Notes under the pieces: model-generated
What the model was told of the DNA's origin: nothing
Seen by the model: the letters and a program-made list of their open reading frames with translations, nothing else
Database searches by the model: none
Position numbers and translations under genes: made by a program
Source: Deferribacteres bacterium
Lineage (GTDB): Bacteria; Chrysiogenota; Deferribacteres; Deferribacterales; Geovibrionaceae
Assembly: GCA_023395255.1 (NCBI GenBank)
Contig: JAEWZN010000016.1
Location: forward strand, 25,852 to 89,851
DNA: 64,000 nt
Reading direction: 5' to 3'
Shown here: one piece after another, positions 29,285 through 37,816 of the stretch
How positions within the stretch are numbered: the stretch's first letter is position 1
Layout of the letters: the number at the start of each line of letters is the position of its first letter

Positions 29285-32200
29285 CATTTATAAATCTTGA
29301 ATTACTAAAAAATAATCAAGAAGATGATAAAAGTGAGCTTGTTTATATAGATCAGATTGTAAGTAATAAGCTTTCAGTAATTCTGGGTTCACCTGGAAGC
29401 GGAAAAACATCTATTCTTAAAAAGTTTCAAGAAGAAAATAAAAGAACTTCACAATACACGACAGTCAGAGAATTTTTAATAAATAGCATTGAAATCAAGC
29501 AGGAAACTACTGTCTTATTGCTTGACGGACTGGATGAATACAGAAGTATAGAAGCAGATAAATACTTTGTAACAAGGGAGCTAGCAAGCAAGCTGCGGGG
29601 TATCTCTTCTAATATAGTAATTGCTTGCAGAGAAATGGATTGGTACGGTGATAATGATATAGAAGCATTAAAAGATTACCTAGACTCAGATGTTAATATT
29701 TATTACGTTCAGCTTTTGAGTGATGACAAAAAACATGAACTGGCGCAATGCTACGGTATTGCAAACACAGATGATTTTATTAAAAAATACAAAGATTACG
29801 GTTTTCTGGAAAACCCACAGATGTTCAAAATGCTGTATGAACTGTCCCAAAACTCCCCTGAACAAATTAAAACAAAAATGCAGCTTTTTGAAAAGTACAT
29901 ATCGTCAGCAAAAGAAAATAACCGCACAAGAAAATATTCAAACATAAAAAAGCTTAGCGAGCATGAAATTTTAGAATATGTCGGCTATTTAGCTTCTTAT
30001 TATATACTATCAAGAGTCACAAAGTTTACTGATGATGTAATAAACAAGATAAGTACCGATAAATACAGCGAAGAGAACTTAAAAAAAGCACTTGATACGG
30101 CTTTGTTTAACGATAACTGCTTTACCCACAGAACAATTGCGGAGTTTGCATTTGCTTACTTCCTAAATAAGGTCTTTTTGAGTAGTGAAAGTGAAAATAA
30201 TCTCAGAAAAATCCGTTCGCTGTTTATAGTTAATGACAGAATACCATCTGAATTGAGAGCAACCTATGCATGGCTATGTTCTATAAGTCAAAAAGAAGAA
30301 TTAACTAACGCTGATCCCTACAATCAGATTATTTATGGAGACAACTCGCTTTTTGATATTGAATTAAAAAAAGAGATTATCAAACAAGTCAAAAAGTATT
30401 CACAGGAAACAGAGCCTTGGTTTATGAGCTCACTTCATGAACCGGAATTAATCGGATTCTATGACACCAAACTGGATGACTTTTTAATAAATGAATTTAA
30501 AGAGTCTCTAAATATAAAAACTCACTATCGTTTCTTCATTTCAACAATAATTTCAACTGCAACCTGCCCTAGTGCAAAGTTAATTGACTTTATTAAAAAC
30601 TATATTGATGATAATAATGAGGATTATTCAGCTAAAACCGACTTTATCCAACTGCTTAAGGCTGATGTCAGCTTTTTAAAGCAGGTTCTGGATAAAATAA
30701 AAAATGCTGAGATTCCTGATTCAAGAGATTTGATAAAAAACAAAATTCTTAGGTATTTGTACCCTAAAGAAATCATTCCGCATGAAGTTGTTGATTATGT
30801 CACACTATATCATCCTGACAGCTCTTTTGACTGTCTCTTCTTATTCTCGACTCCTTATGAAGAGAAACTGAACCTTATTAAAAATCTTCTTATAAAGTTT
30901 AAAGAACCCCACAATAAAAAAATCAGAAGACGTTTATTTTTTCTGGAAAAATTCATCAATGATTACCTCCATGAAACAATATTCAGAGAACAAAATACTG
31001 CCGATGAAATATACTCAATTTTTTATGATTTAAGCAGTAGTTATGACTTCTTTCATTTTGATTTTGAAGCTTTCAGAATCAACTCTGAAGAAAATGAAAC
31101 AGAAAAGCAAAACCGTCTGGAAAAGCTCTCAAACGATCTATACGCAAAGCATACAGACGATGATGCGAACATGGATATGCGCTATTTCATGATGAGTTTT
31201 TTCTCTAAATATCCTCCGACAAGACGAACAGAAATAATCATGAGTAAATTCAATAACACTAACTCAAAAGAAAAAAATGAATCTCTTTTACATATTCTCA
31301 TAATAGGATTACCAAAAAATAAATCGAGAAAACCTAAATTAACGGAGGAAATCAAAGAAGTTATTAAATCACATAAGCTAGAAGAAACACTGAATGAAAT
31401 GCTGAAACCTAAAAAGTGGGAAATTGAACAACGAGAACATGAAAAAAAGAGTAAAAAAGAGTCCATAAAAATCAAAGAAGATAATGAAACATATTTCAGT
31501 ACGAGATCGGATGATGATATTCTATCTGACTTCGATGATCTTTTTTTTATATCCAGATTATTCTATATTACTCGTCAAAAATCAGAAATTAACTATCTGG
31601 AACAAAACACAGTTCAAAGACTCAGACAAATTATGAAACAAGCGATATTCCAACCTGTCAATAAGGAACTCTTAAGCTTGGAATCTTTGATAAATGACGC
31701 TCAATTAGAAAGCAGAAATGTTGATGACGTTTACTATGTATCGTGTGCTCTAAATAAACCGGAAGATCTTATTGCTCTCCATAAGACAATACTGGATTAT
31801 GTTTTCATCCAATCATTAAGAAATGAAAATATTCATGGCATTATTCCATTAAAATTTCACAACTATTATGAAAAAGAGTTCAAATCGAAATCCGAAAATA
31901 TTATTAAGAATTTTTTAATTAGAATTTGTAAACACTTATTCAAAGAAAACTATGAAACAGTTTCAAATTACTTAAAGAATACAAAATATAGCAGCCTCAG
32001 AAAGCTCGCCTCAATTTCAGTGTTCCAAAATAAAGATCTTTTTAATACATTTTTATTTGAGTTTTTAAAAATATATGCTTTTAAGCTTTCCACAAATGAT
32101 TTAGAAACACTCCAGCGAAATTCAGGAATTAATCAGGAGAATACCAATATTATTGAAGCACTGTTATTATTAAATAACAACGACAAAGAAAACTTTACAT

Positions 32201-33066
32201 TGGGATCTGCATTAGCTGTTTTCGGTTTGATGGATAAGGACGGAAAATACTTTTCATTTAAAATTACAAATGAAATGAAAGTACGTCTTATTGATTTCAT
32301 GTTGAATGTCTTTAATACTGAGGATCTTATCAAACATAGAAACGGAGTCCAATCAATCCACGACCAGTGCGCATCATTTTTGAGAGAACACATTATAAAT
32401 GATTTGCCTTATAACGATTTAAAATATTTATTATCGCAACATAATAATGAGGGCGACATATGGAGATACCGAATTTTAAGCCGTCTTAATCAAATAGAAT
32501 CAACAAGAGCGAATAACGGTTACAATCCTTATTCAATTGAAAGTACAAAAAATTTTATATTATCTAAAGCAATAATAAATAAAAAAGATTTCTTCGAAGA
32601 AGTATACGCCCGGTTGAAAAAACTGAAAGATAAAATTCAAAATAACAGAAATAACGAAAAGGATGCATTCTATAATCATCTTAAAAAGACAAAGACAAAA
32701 AAAGATGAAAATATGTGCAGAGATGAAATAATGCGTAACTTATCGAATCTGTACAATAAAGATATTCTGATTACAAAAGAGAAATATGAGGCAAATAACA
32801 GAGTTGACATCAATATCAAGTATAAAGCAAATACGGACTATGAAGTGCAGATTGAATGCAAAAATGACTCGAACAGTGAACTTTATAAAGGGGTAAATGA
32901 GCAACTATATAAAAAATATCTGAATGGCTGTGAATTCGGAATATATATTGTATTTTTCTTCAATAAAACGAAAAATCAAGAAAACATGGTAAACAAAATT
33001 ATAAGCAATATTCCACAAGAAAAAAGTGATTCCATTAAAGTTCTCTGCATAGATCTAACCTCTTAA
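29281..33066 (+). CDS. NACHT/STAND-type ATPase with C-terminal PD-(D/E)xK nuclease-like domain
   Basis: A very large (1261-residue) AT-rich gene. The NTPase starts almost at the N-terminus: Walker A LGSPGSGKTS at about 35-44, Walker B LLLDGLDEYRS with D82, D85 and E86 (the NACHT-type LDGLDE), then an IVIACREMDW segment like sensor 1. A long helical middle follows (about 200-1150, lysine/glutamate-rich near 690-740) that could be a repeat-type sensor. The last ~90 residues show VDI (D1176), QIECK (E1192, K1194) and a QLYKKYL helix (Q1208), which matches a PD-(D/E)xK nuclease core. A GTG at 29272 could also start it, but ATG 29281 overlaps the upstream stop as ATGA and follows a GGGTGG site. 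Role in phage defence is inference from architecture. Confidence 0.72.
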   Translation: MTFINLELLKNNQEDDKSELVYIDQIVSNKLSVILGSPGSGKTSILKKFQEENKRTSQYTTVREFLINSIEIKQETTVLLLDGLDEYRSIEADKYFVTRELASKLRGISSNIVIACREMDWYGDNDIEALKDYLDSDVNIYYVQLLSDDKKHELAQCYGIANTDDFIKKYKDYGFLENPQMFKMLYELSQNSPEQIKTKMQLFEKYISSAKENNRTRKYSNIKKLSEHEILEYVGYLASYYILSRVTKFTDDVINKISTDKYSEENLKKALDTALFNDNCFTHRTIAEFAFAYFLNKVFLSSESENNLRKIRSLFIVNDRIPSELRATYAWLCSISQKEELTNADPYNQIIYGDNSLFDIELKKEIIKQVKKYSQETEPWFMSSLHEPELIGFYDTKLDDFLINEFKESLNIKTHYRFFISTIISTATCPSAKLIDFIKNYIDDNNEDYSAKTDFIQLLKADVSFLKQVLDKIKNAEIPDSRDLIKNKILRYLYPKEIIPHEVVDYVTLYHPDSSFDCLFLFSTPYEEKLNLIKNLLIKFKEPHNKKIRRRLFFLEKFINDYLHETIFREQNTADEIYSIFYDLSSSYDFFHFDFEAFRINSEENETEKQNRLEKLSNDLYAKHTDDDANMDMRYFMMSFFSKYPPTRRTEIIMSKFNNTNSKEKNESLLHILIIGLPKNKSRKPKLTEEIKEVIKSHKLEETLNEMLKPKKWEIEQREHEKKSKKESIKIKEDNETYFSTRSDDDILSDFDDLFFISRLFYITRQKSEINYLEQNTVQRLRQIMKQAIFQPVNKELLSLESLINDAQLESRNVDDVYYVSCALNKPEDLIALHKTILDYVFIQSLRNENIHGIIPLKFHNYYEKEFKSKSENIIKNFLIRICKHLFKENYETVSNYLKNTKYSSLRKLASISVFQNKDLFNTFLFEFLKIYAFKLSTNDLETLQRNSGINQENTNIIEALLLLNNNDKENFTLGSALAVFGLMDKDGKYFSFKITNEMKVRLIDFMLNVFNTEDLIKHRNGVQSIHDQCASFLREHIINDLPYNDLKYLLSQHNNEGDIWRYRILSRLNQIESTRANNGYNPYSIESTKNFILSKAIINKKDFFEEVYARLKKLKDKIQNNRNNEKDAFYNHLKKTKTKKDENMCRDEIMRNLSNLYNKDILITKEKYEANNRVDINIKYKANTDYEVQIECKNDSNSELYKGVNEQLYKKYLNGCEFGIYIVFFFNKTKNQENMVNKIISNIPQEKSDSIKVLCIDLTS

Positions 33067-33141
33067 AAATAAAACTGGCGAACAAAACATCTTTTTTATG
33101 CGTCCATTTTCTGATAGAATTTTTACCCGTCGGAGAGTTAA

Positions 33142-34497
33142 ATGTTCAGAAAATTATCAGCAGTCCTCATAATTATCATCCTCAGCGTAAGCTGCGGAGC
33201 GGCAAAGCACGAAAAGCCCGCGCAGGCTGATGATCAGCAGCCGAAGGCGGAGGCTGTGGCTCCTGTTCATCCCGAACATCAGCCGGATGCCTCCGAGTCC
33301 AGCAGGGTCACTCCCACTGTTCTTGCAATACGCAAAATTGAAGACAGCGTGGTGAACATCCGCACGGAAAAAACCGTGGAAACAAATGTCAGCCCCTTCT
33401 TTAATGATCCTTTTTTTGACGATTTCTTCGGACTGCGCAAACGCAGCTACAAAACCCAGAGTCTGGGTTCCGGTGTTTTCATAAGCGATGACGGAACGGT
33501 GGTAACCAACTATCATGTGGTAAAAGACGCCACAACTATTTTTGTTATCACCCGCGACAATGCCAACTACGAGGCGGAGTTTATCGGCGGGGACGAGTCC
33601 ATTGACCTTGCTGTTCTGAAAATAAAAGACAATACAAAGAAATTTCCCGCGGCCACCCTCGGCACAAGCTCGGATGTGATGCTTGGCGAACCTATAATAG
33701 CCATAGGCAACCCCTACGGTCTCAGCAGTTCGGTGACAACAGGCGTAATCAGCGCCGCGGCGAGGATGATGAACATCGGCAACAACTACAGCGTATTCAT
33801 ACAGACTGACGCACTCATAAACCCCGGCAACTCCGGCGGCCCGCTGATCAACATAAACGGTGAGGTGATAGGCATCAACACTGCAATCCACCGTCAGGCG
33901 CAGGGGATAGGCTTTTCCATCCCGGCGGACACCATAAAAAGAGTTCTACCCGAAATAATTAAAAGCGGCAAGCTGCGCCGCGGCCATGTGGGTTTCACAG
34001 TCAAGGATACCGCTCAGGGTGAGGACATGATGCCTGTGATCGAATCCGTTGAAAAAAATTCCAATGCCGAAGAGATAGGGCTTAAACCCGGAGATCAGAT
34101 TATTGAACTCGGCGGAGTGCCCATTAACAGTGAAGAGGTAATGTACCACATTCTCCGGAGCTACCCCCCCGGTTCGTCTGTGGAAGTAGGCATCAGAAGA
34201 GCAGACGGAACCTTTAAAGGAAGACTTGTACTCACAGAAAGGCCATCCGATTTCGGATTAAAATATCTGGATACTAAATACGGTATTGCAGTGAACGAGA
34301 AAGATGGTTATCTTACCGTGGCAAAAAGCGAAGGTACGAGATATATAACAACGGGCGACATAGTCGTAGCCCTCAACGGAACGGAGCTTAACAGTCTTGA
34401 GCAGCTCAGCCGGATGATTGAGGAAAATCAGGACAAACCGTTCATACTCACTGTGTACAGAAACGGACGGCTTTTGCAGGTCAAGCTGAACCCTTGA
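33142..34497 (+). CDS. DegP/HtrA-family periplasmic serine protease, predicted lipoprotein
   Basis: A 451-residue trypsin-like protease with PDZ domain(s). A lipoprotein signal peptide ends in ILSVSC (C18), followed by a ~40-residue low-complexity linker. The catalytic triad is complete: H125 in VVTNYHVVKD, D155 in ESIDLAVLKI, S231 in NPGNSGGPL. A clear PDZ domain follows (IGLKPGDQIIELGG), and a second, degenerate one may lie in the last 90 residues (ITTGDIVVALNGTELNSLEQ). It would handle misfolded envelope proteins. A GGAG site precedes the ATG. Lipid anchoring is unusual for DegP and is inferred only from the lipobox. Confidence 0.93.
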   Translation: MFRKLSAVLIIIILSVSCGAAKHEKPAQADDQQPKAEAVAPVHPEHQPDASESSRVTPTVLAIRKIEDSVVNIRTEKTVETNVSPFFNDPFFDDFFGLRKRSYKTQSLGSGVFISDDGTVVTNYHVVKDATTIFVITRDNANYEAEFIGGDESIDLAVLKIKDNTKKFPAATLGTSSDVMLGEPIIAIGNPYGLSSSVTTGVISAAARMMNIGNNYSVFIQTDALINPGNSGGPLININGEVIGINTAIHRQAQGIGFSIPADTIKRVLPEIIKSGKLRRGHVGFTVKDTAQGEDMMPVIESVEKNSNAEEIGLKPGDQIIELGGVPINSEEVMYHILRSYPPGSSVEVGIRRADGTFKGRLVLTERPSDFGLKYLDTKYGIAVNEKDGYLTVAKSEGTRYITTGDIVVALNGTELNSLEQLSRMIEENQDKPFILTVYRNGRLLQVKLNP

Positions 34498-34504
34498 TCT
34501 TACA

Positions 34505-34598
34505 ATGCAAAAAACTACATCCTGTGTTTTTTGCATACACGCTCGCGCCTTGCTAAGCAAGGCTTCGCTGCGCACGGCGGGCGGCACATCCATGTGCC
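34505..34598 (+). repeat. Structured repeat, copy A (three hairpins)
   Basis: Hairpin 1 has an 11-bp perfect stem (34505-34515 with 34526-34536) closing the 10-nt loop TACATCCTGT. A shared linker ACACGCTCGCGCC leads to hairpin 2 (GCCTTGC/GCAAGGC, 34547-34563). A shared TTCGCTGCGCACGGCG segment then leads to hairpin 3 (GGCACAT-CC-ATGTGCC, 34583-34598). The same architecture recurs at 34650-34744 (inverted), 63701-63854 and 63855-64000, with different stem sequences. No open frame is evident. Confidence 0.85.
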
Positions 34599-34649
34599 TT
34601 GAAGATGACGGTGAGATAGATACGAGCACAGTACAATACACACGCCCAA

Positions 34650-34744
34650 CGCTCCCAAGGACGGGAGCGCGCCGTGCGAAGCGGAGACGAACGAAGTTCG
34701 GCGCGAGCGTGTACGGAAATACGACAGGATGTACGGATTTTTGT
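34650..34744 (-). repeat. Structured repeat, copy B (inverted relative to copy A)
   Basis: Read on the minus strand it repeats copy A: loop TACATCCTGT (34733-34724), linker ACACGCTCGCGCC, a hairpin CGAAC/GTTCG (34700-34688), TTCGCACGGCG, and a hairpin CGCTCCC/GGGAGCG (34669-34650). The first stem is degenerate (8 of 11 pairs). Copies A and B face each other in the degP-carA gap, so the 265-base intergenic region as a whole can fold into one large inverted structure. Confidence 0.8.
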
Positions 34745-34762
34745 TATAAATAAGAGGTATTA

Positions 34763-35884
34763 ATGAGCAAAGCTTTTCTTGTGCTGGAAGACGGCACTGT
34801 GTTTGAAGGAAAAAGTTTCGGAGCAGACGGAACGTCAGAAGGTGAAGTGGTCTTCAACACCTCCATAACAGGTTATCAGGAAATACTCACTGACCCCTCC
34901 TACTACGGACAGATGGTGGCAATGACCTACCCGCTGATAGGCAACTACGGTGTTAACGAAGAGGATTTCGAGGCCGACCGCCCTTACCTCTCCGCTTTCA
35001 TAGTCAAAGAGCACAGCAGAGTGCACTCAAACTACAGGTCTAACGGCAGTCTGGGTGATTTCCTTAAAAAATACGGCGTAATCGGCATAGAAGGCATAGA
35101 CACCAGAAAGCTTGTCCGCCACATAAGGGAAAGAGGCTCAATGAACGCCGTTATCTCCACTCAGACGGAGGACATCGAAGCGCTCAGAAAACAGGCTGCA
35201 GGCATACAGACCATAGTAGGCAGAGACCTTGTGAAGGAAGTTACCTGTCAGAAACCATACGAGTGGACTCAGACAAGCTGGCAGCTCGGCACTGGCTACG
35301 GAAATGTTGAAAGCCCCAAATACCACATTGCCGCGATAGATTTCGGCATAAAAAGAAACATCCTGCGCAATATGGCGGATCTCGGCTGCAAAGTGACGGT
35401 TGTTCCCGCCACTGCCACAGCAGATGAGATAGATGCTCTCAGACCTGACGGAGTTTTCCTCTCCAACGGCCCCGGAGACCCAGAAGCAGTCACATACGGA
35501 ATAGAGCTCACAAGACAGCTTATAGGCAAATACCCCATGTTCGGCATATGCCTCGGCAACCAGATTCTGGGTCTTGCCCTCGGCGGAAAAACATACAAGC
35601 TGAAATTCGGCCACCACGGCGGCAATCAGCCTGTTATGGATAACGAGACAGGGAAAGTCGAGATAACCGCTCAGAACCACTGCTTCGCCGTCGATATTGA
35701 AAGTCTGGGCGATCAGGTTGAAGTAACTCACATGAACCTCAACGATAAGACAGTTGAGGGGCTGAAACATAAAAAATATCCGATATTCGCCGTTCAGTAC
35801 CACCCTGAAAACGGTCCCGGACCCCATGATGCAACTTATCTTTTCAAAAGGTTCGTTGACATGATAGAGGAGAGCAAGGCGTAG
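34763..35884 (+). CDS. carA: Carbamoyl-phosphate synthase small (glutaminase) subunit
   Basis: A 373-residue subunit that supplies ammonia from glutamine for carbamoyl phosphate, used in pyrimidine and arginine synthesis. The CarA N-terminal domain begins AFLVLEDGTVFEGKSFGADG. The class I amidotransferase domain has the nucleophile cysteine in MFGICLGNQILGLALGG and the His/Glu in AVQYHPENGPGP. The large subunit carB is not in the window. An AGAGGT site lies 5 bases before the ATG. Confidence 0.96.
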   Translation: MSKAFLVLEDGTVFEGKSFGADGTSEGEVVFNTSITGYQEILTDPSYYGQMVAMTYPLIGNYGVNEEDFEADRPYLSAFIVKEHSRVHSNYRSNGSLGDFLKKYGVIGIEGIDTRKLVRHIRERGSMNAVISTQTEDIEALRKQAAGIQTIVGRDLVKEVTCQKPYEWTQTSWQLGTGYGNVESPKYHIAAIDFGIKRNILRNMADLGCKVTVVPATATADEIDALRPDGVFLSNGPGDPEAVTYGIELTRQLIGKYPMFGICLGNQILGLALGGKTYKLKFGHHGGNQPVMDNETGKVEITAQNHCFAVDIESLGDQVEVTHMNLNDKTVEGLKHKKYPIFAVQYHPENGPGPHDATYLFKRFVDMIEESKA

Positions 35885-35888
35885 GGCG

Positions 35889-36905
35889 ATGGTTAAAAAA
35901 ATCATCGCCGCCGTTATTATAACGACAGTTATTGCTTTTGCGGTGACAGGTGTTCTGGGCTTATGGATCGTGAAATGCGAAAAGTTTCTGGAAACAACGG
36001 AAGTCACCCTTGAGCTTGACCTGCCTAAAAACGGCACATTTAATCAGTTTTACGACAGGGTGTTCACCTACCTGAACACCCCTCCCTATTTCCGGGAATA
36101 CCTGATCCACGTCAAAAAGGCCGACAGGCGCATAAAATACGGCTACTACCGTGCCGAAAACATGCTGCTCAGGGATTATCTGGAAAATATTTTTAAGGGA
36201 ACACAGTCCACTCTTAAGATAACCATCCCGGAAGGCTACAACATACACGACATAGCGTCAGTCCTTGAAAAGGCAAATATAATAAATGCCGAGGACTTCC
36301 TGAAAACGGCTCTGGATGATGAGTTCATTTTCAGACTGACGGGAATCCCCGCCCCCACCATTGAAGGCTTCCTTTACCCCGATACATACTTCTTTCCGCC
36401 TTATACCAAGGCGGATTATATTATACGCACAATGTACGCCAACTTCCTGAACAATCTGCCCTATGACTTCGCCGAACGCGCGGAGGAAAAAGGCTTAACC
36501 TTTTATCAGGCTTTGATACTGGCTTCAATAGTCCAGAAAGAGACCTACATAGATGAAGAGGCGAAAACCGTTGCCTCCGTCTTCTATAACAGGCTGAAAA
36601 AACGGATGCGGCTTCAGGCTGATCCCACAATAATTTACGGGAAATACGCCGAGTTTGACGGAAACATCCGCAAGGAAGATATAAGAGACGGTGAAAACCC
36701 TTACAACACATACGTTATACGCGGGCTTCCCCCCACTCCTATCTCCAATCCGGACAGGCAGTCCCTTGAGGCGGCGGCATACCCAGCCGAGACCGATTAT
36801 CTCTTTTTCGTAGCCAGACAGGACAGGACACACGTTTTCACAAAAACATACGACGAACACCGCAGACAGGTCTATCTGCATCAGATAAAACGGGGGCAGA
36901 AATGA
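35889..36905 (+). CDS. mltG: Endolytic transglycosylase MltG (YceG-like)
   Basis: A 338-residue inner-membrane protein with an N-terminal membrane anchor (IIAAVIITTVIAFAVTGVLG), a LysM-like segment (IPEGYNIHDIASVLEKANI) and the YceG catalytic domain: GFLYPDTYFFPP, the catalytic glutamate in LASIVQKETYIDEEAKTVAS, YNRLKKRMRLQADPTIIYG and NPYNTYVIRGLPPTPISNP. It cleaves nascent peptidoglycan strands and is proposed to end their growth. It follows carA closely and overlaps the phosphatase gene by 4 bases. Confidence 0.95.
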   Translation: MVKKIIAAVIITTVIAFAVTGVLGLWIVKCEKFLETTEVTLELDLPKNGTFNQFYDRVFTYLNTPPYFREYLIHVKKADRRIKYGYYRAENMLLRDYLENIFKGTQSTLKITIPEGYNIHDIASVLEKANIINAEDFLKTALDDEFIFRLTGIPAPTIEGFLYPDTYFFPPYTKADYIIRTMYANFLNNLPYDFAERAEEKGLTFYQALILASIVQKETYIDEEAKTVASVFYNRLKKRMRLQADPTIIYGKYAEFDGNIRKEDIRDGENPYNTYVIRGLPPTPISNPDRQSLEAAAYPAETDYLFFVARQDRTHVFTKTYDEHRRQVYLHQIKRGQK

Positions 36906-37816
36906 GAGTGGCCGCCATAGATATAGGCTCAAATGCCGTAAGGCTCATTATAGCTGAGGTTCAGCACGGAACCCTCACCGAAATTATCCACACGGACAGA
37001 ATTATAACAAGGCTCGGCAACGGGCTTAAAAATACAGGCAGAATCTCAGAGGAATCTGCCCTGAAAACTCTCATTGCCCTCCAGAAGTTTGCAAAAGCCG
37101 CAGAGGAGCATAAGGCGGGCAAGCTGGCGGCTGTGGCAACCAGTGCAGTGCGTGAATGTTCCAACAGGGACGACCTGCTGATACCTGCCCGCGAGATAGG
37201 CGTGAATATAAACGTAATAGACGGCGAAACCGAGGCCGCCCTTGAGCTGGCGGGTGTGCAGTCCGGCATAGAGACAGGCGGACGCAGAACCCTGATTTTC
37301 GATATAGGCGGCGGTTCCACTGAGTTTATATATATTGAGCCGAATGTGCCCGCAAAGGTAATGAGCATACCCCTGGGTGTTGTGAAAATGGCTGACTCAT
37401 ACAACTTCCGCGATGTCTGCATCGAAGAGCACATGGACAGAATCCGCATACCACTGTTTACAATTCTTAACGATGTAAGAAAAGAGATGGATTTTCAGCC
37501 GGAACTCCTTATCGGCAGTGCGGGAACCCCAACAACCCTTGCCGCGATTGATCTTGAGATGAAAGAGTATGACTGGAGAAAAATAAACGGTTACCCCTTG
37601 AAAAAATCGAGGATAGAACAAATATTCACTAAGTTATGTTCGCTCACGGTGGAGGAAAGGCTCCTTCTGCCCGGAATGGAAAAGGGACGCGAGGATCTTC
37701 TTATCCCCGGAACCCTCATCACGCTGGAGCTTATGTGCATGACGGGAACGGAAACACTCACTGTTTCCGACTTCGGTTTAAGGGAGGGTCTAGCTGTTGC
37801 AGCCGCAAACAATTAA
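36902..37816 (+). CDS. Ppx/GppA-family phosphatase
   Basis: A 304-residue member of the exopolyphosphatase/pppGpp phosphatase family in the actin-like ATPase fold. The phosphate 1 loop is AIDIGSNAVRLIIAEV and the phosphate 2 loop is LIFDIGGGSTEFIYIE. SAGTPTTLAAID and the DFGLREGLA C-terminal motif follow. It is the short form, lacking the ~200-residue HD-like C-terminal extension of E. coli Ppx. Polyphosphate and pppGpp specificity cannot be separated from sequence. It overlaps mltG (ATGA) and the DUF445 gene. Confidence 0.9.
   Translation: MRVAAIDIGSNAVRLIIAEVQHGTLTEIIHTDRIITRLGNGLKNTGRISEESALKTLIALQKFAKAAEEHKAGKLAAVATSAVRECSNRDDLLIPAREIGVNINVIDGETEAALELAGVQSGIETGGRRTLIFDIGGGSTEFIYIEPNVPAKVMSIPLGVVKMADSYNFRDVCIEEHMDRIRIPLFTILNDVRKEMDFQPELLIGSAGTPTTLAAIDLEMKEYDWRKINGYPLKKSRIEQIFTKLCSLTVEERLLLPGMEKGREDLLIPGTLITLELMCMTGTETLTVSDFGLREGLAVAAANN

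Noticed and set aside
28565..33066. Insertion sequence or prophage fragment
   Set aside because: No transposase, integrase, structural phage gene, terminal inverted repeat or tRNA attachment site is visible around the AT-rich pair.
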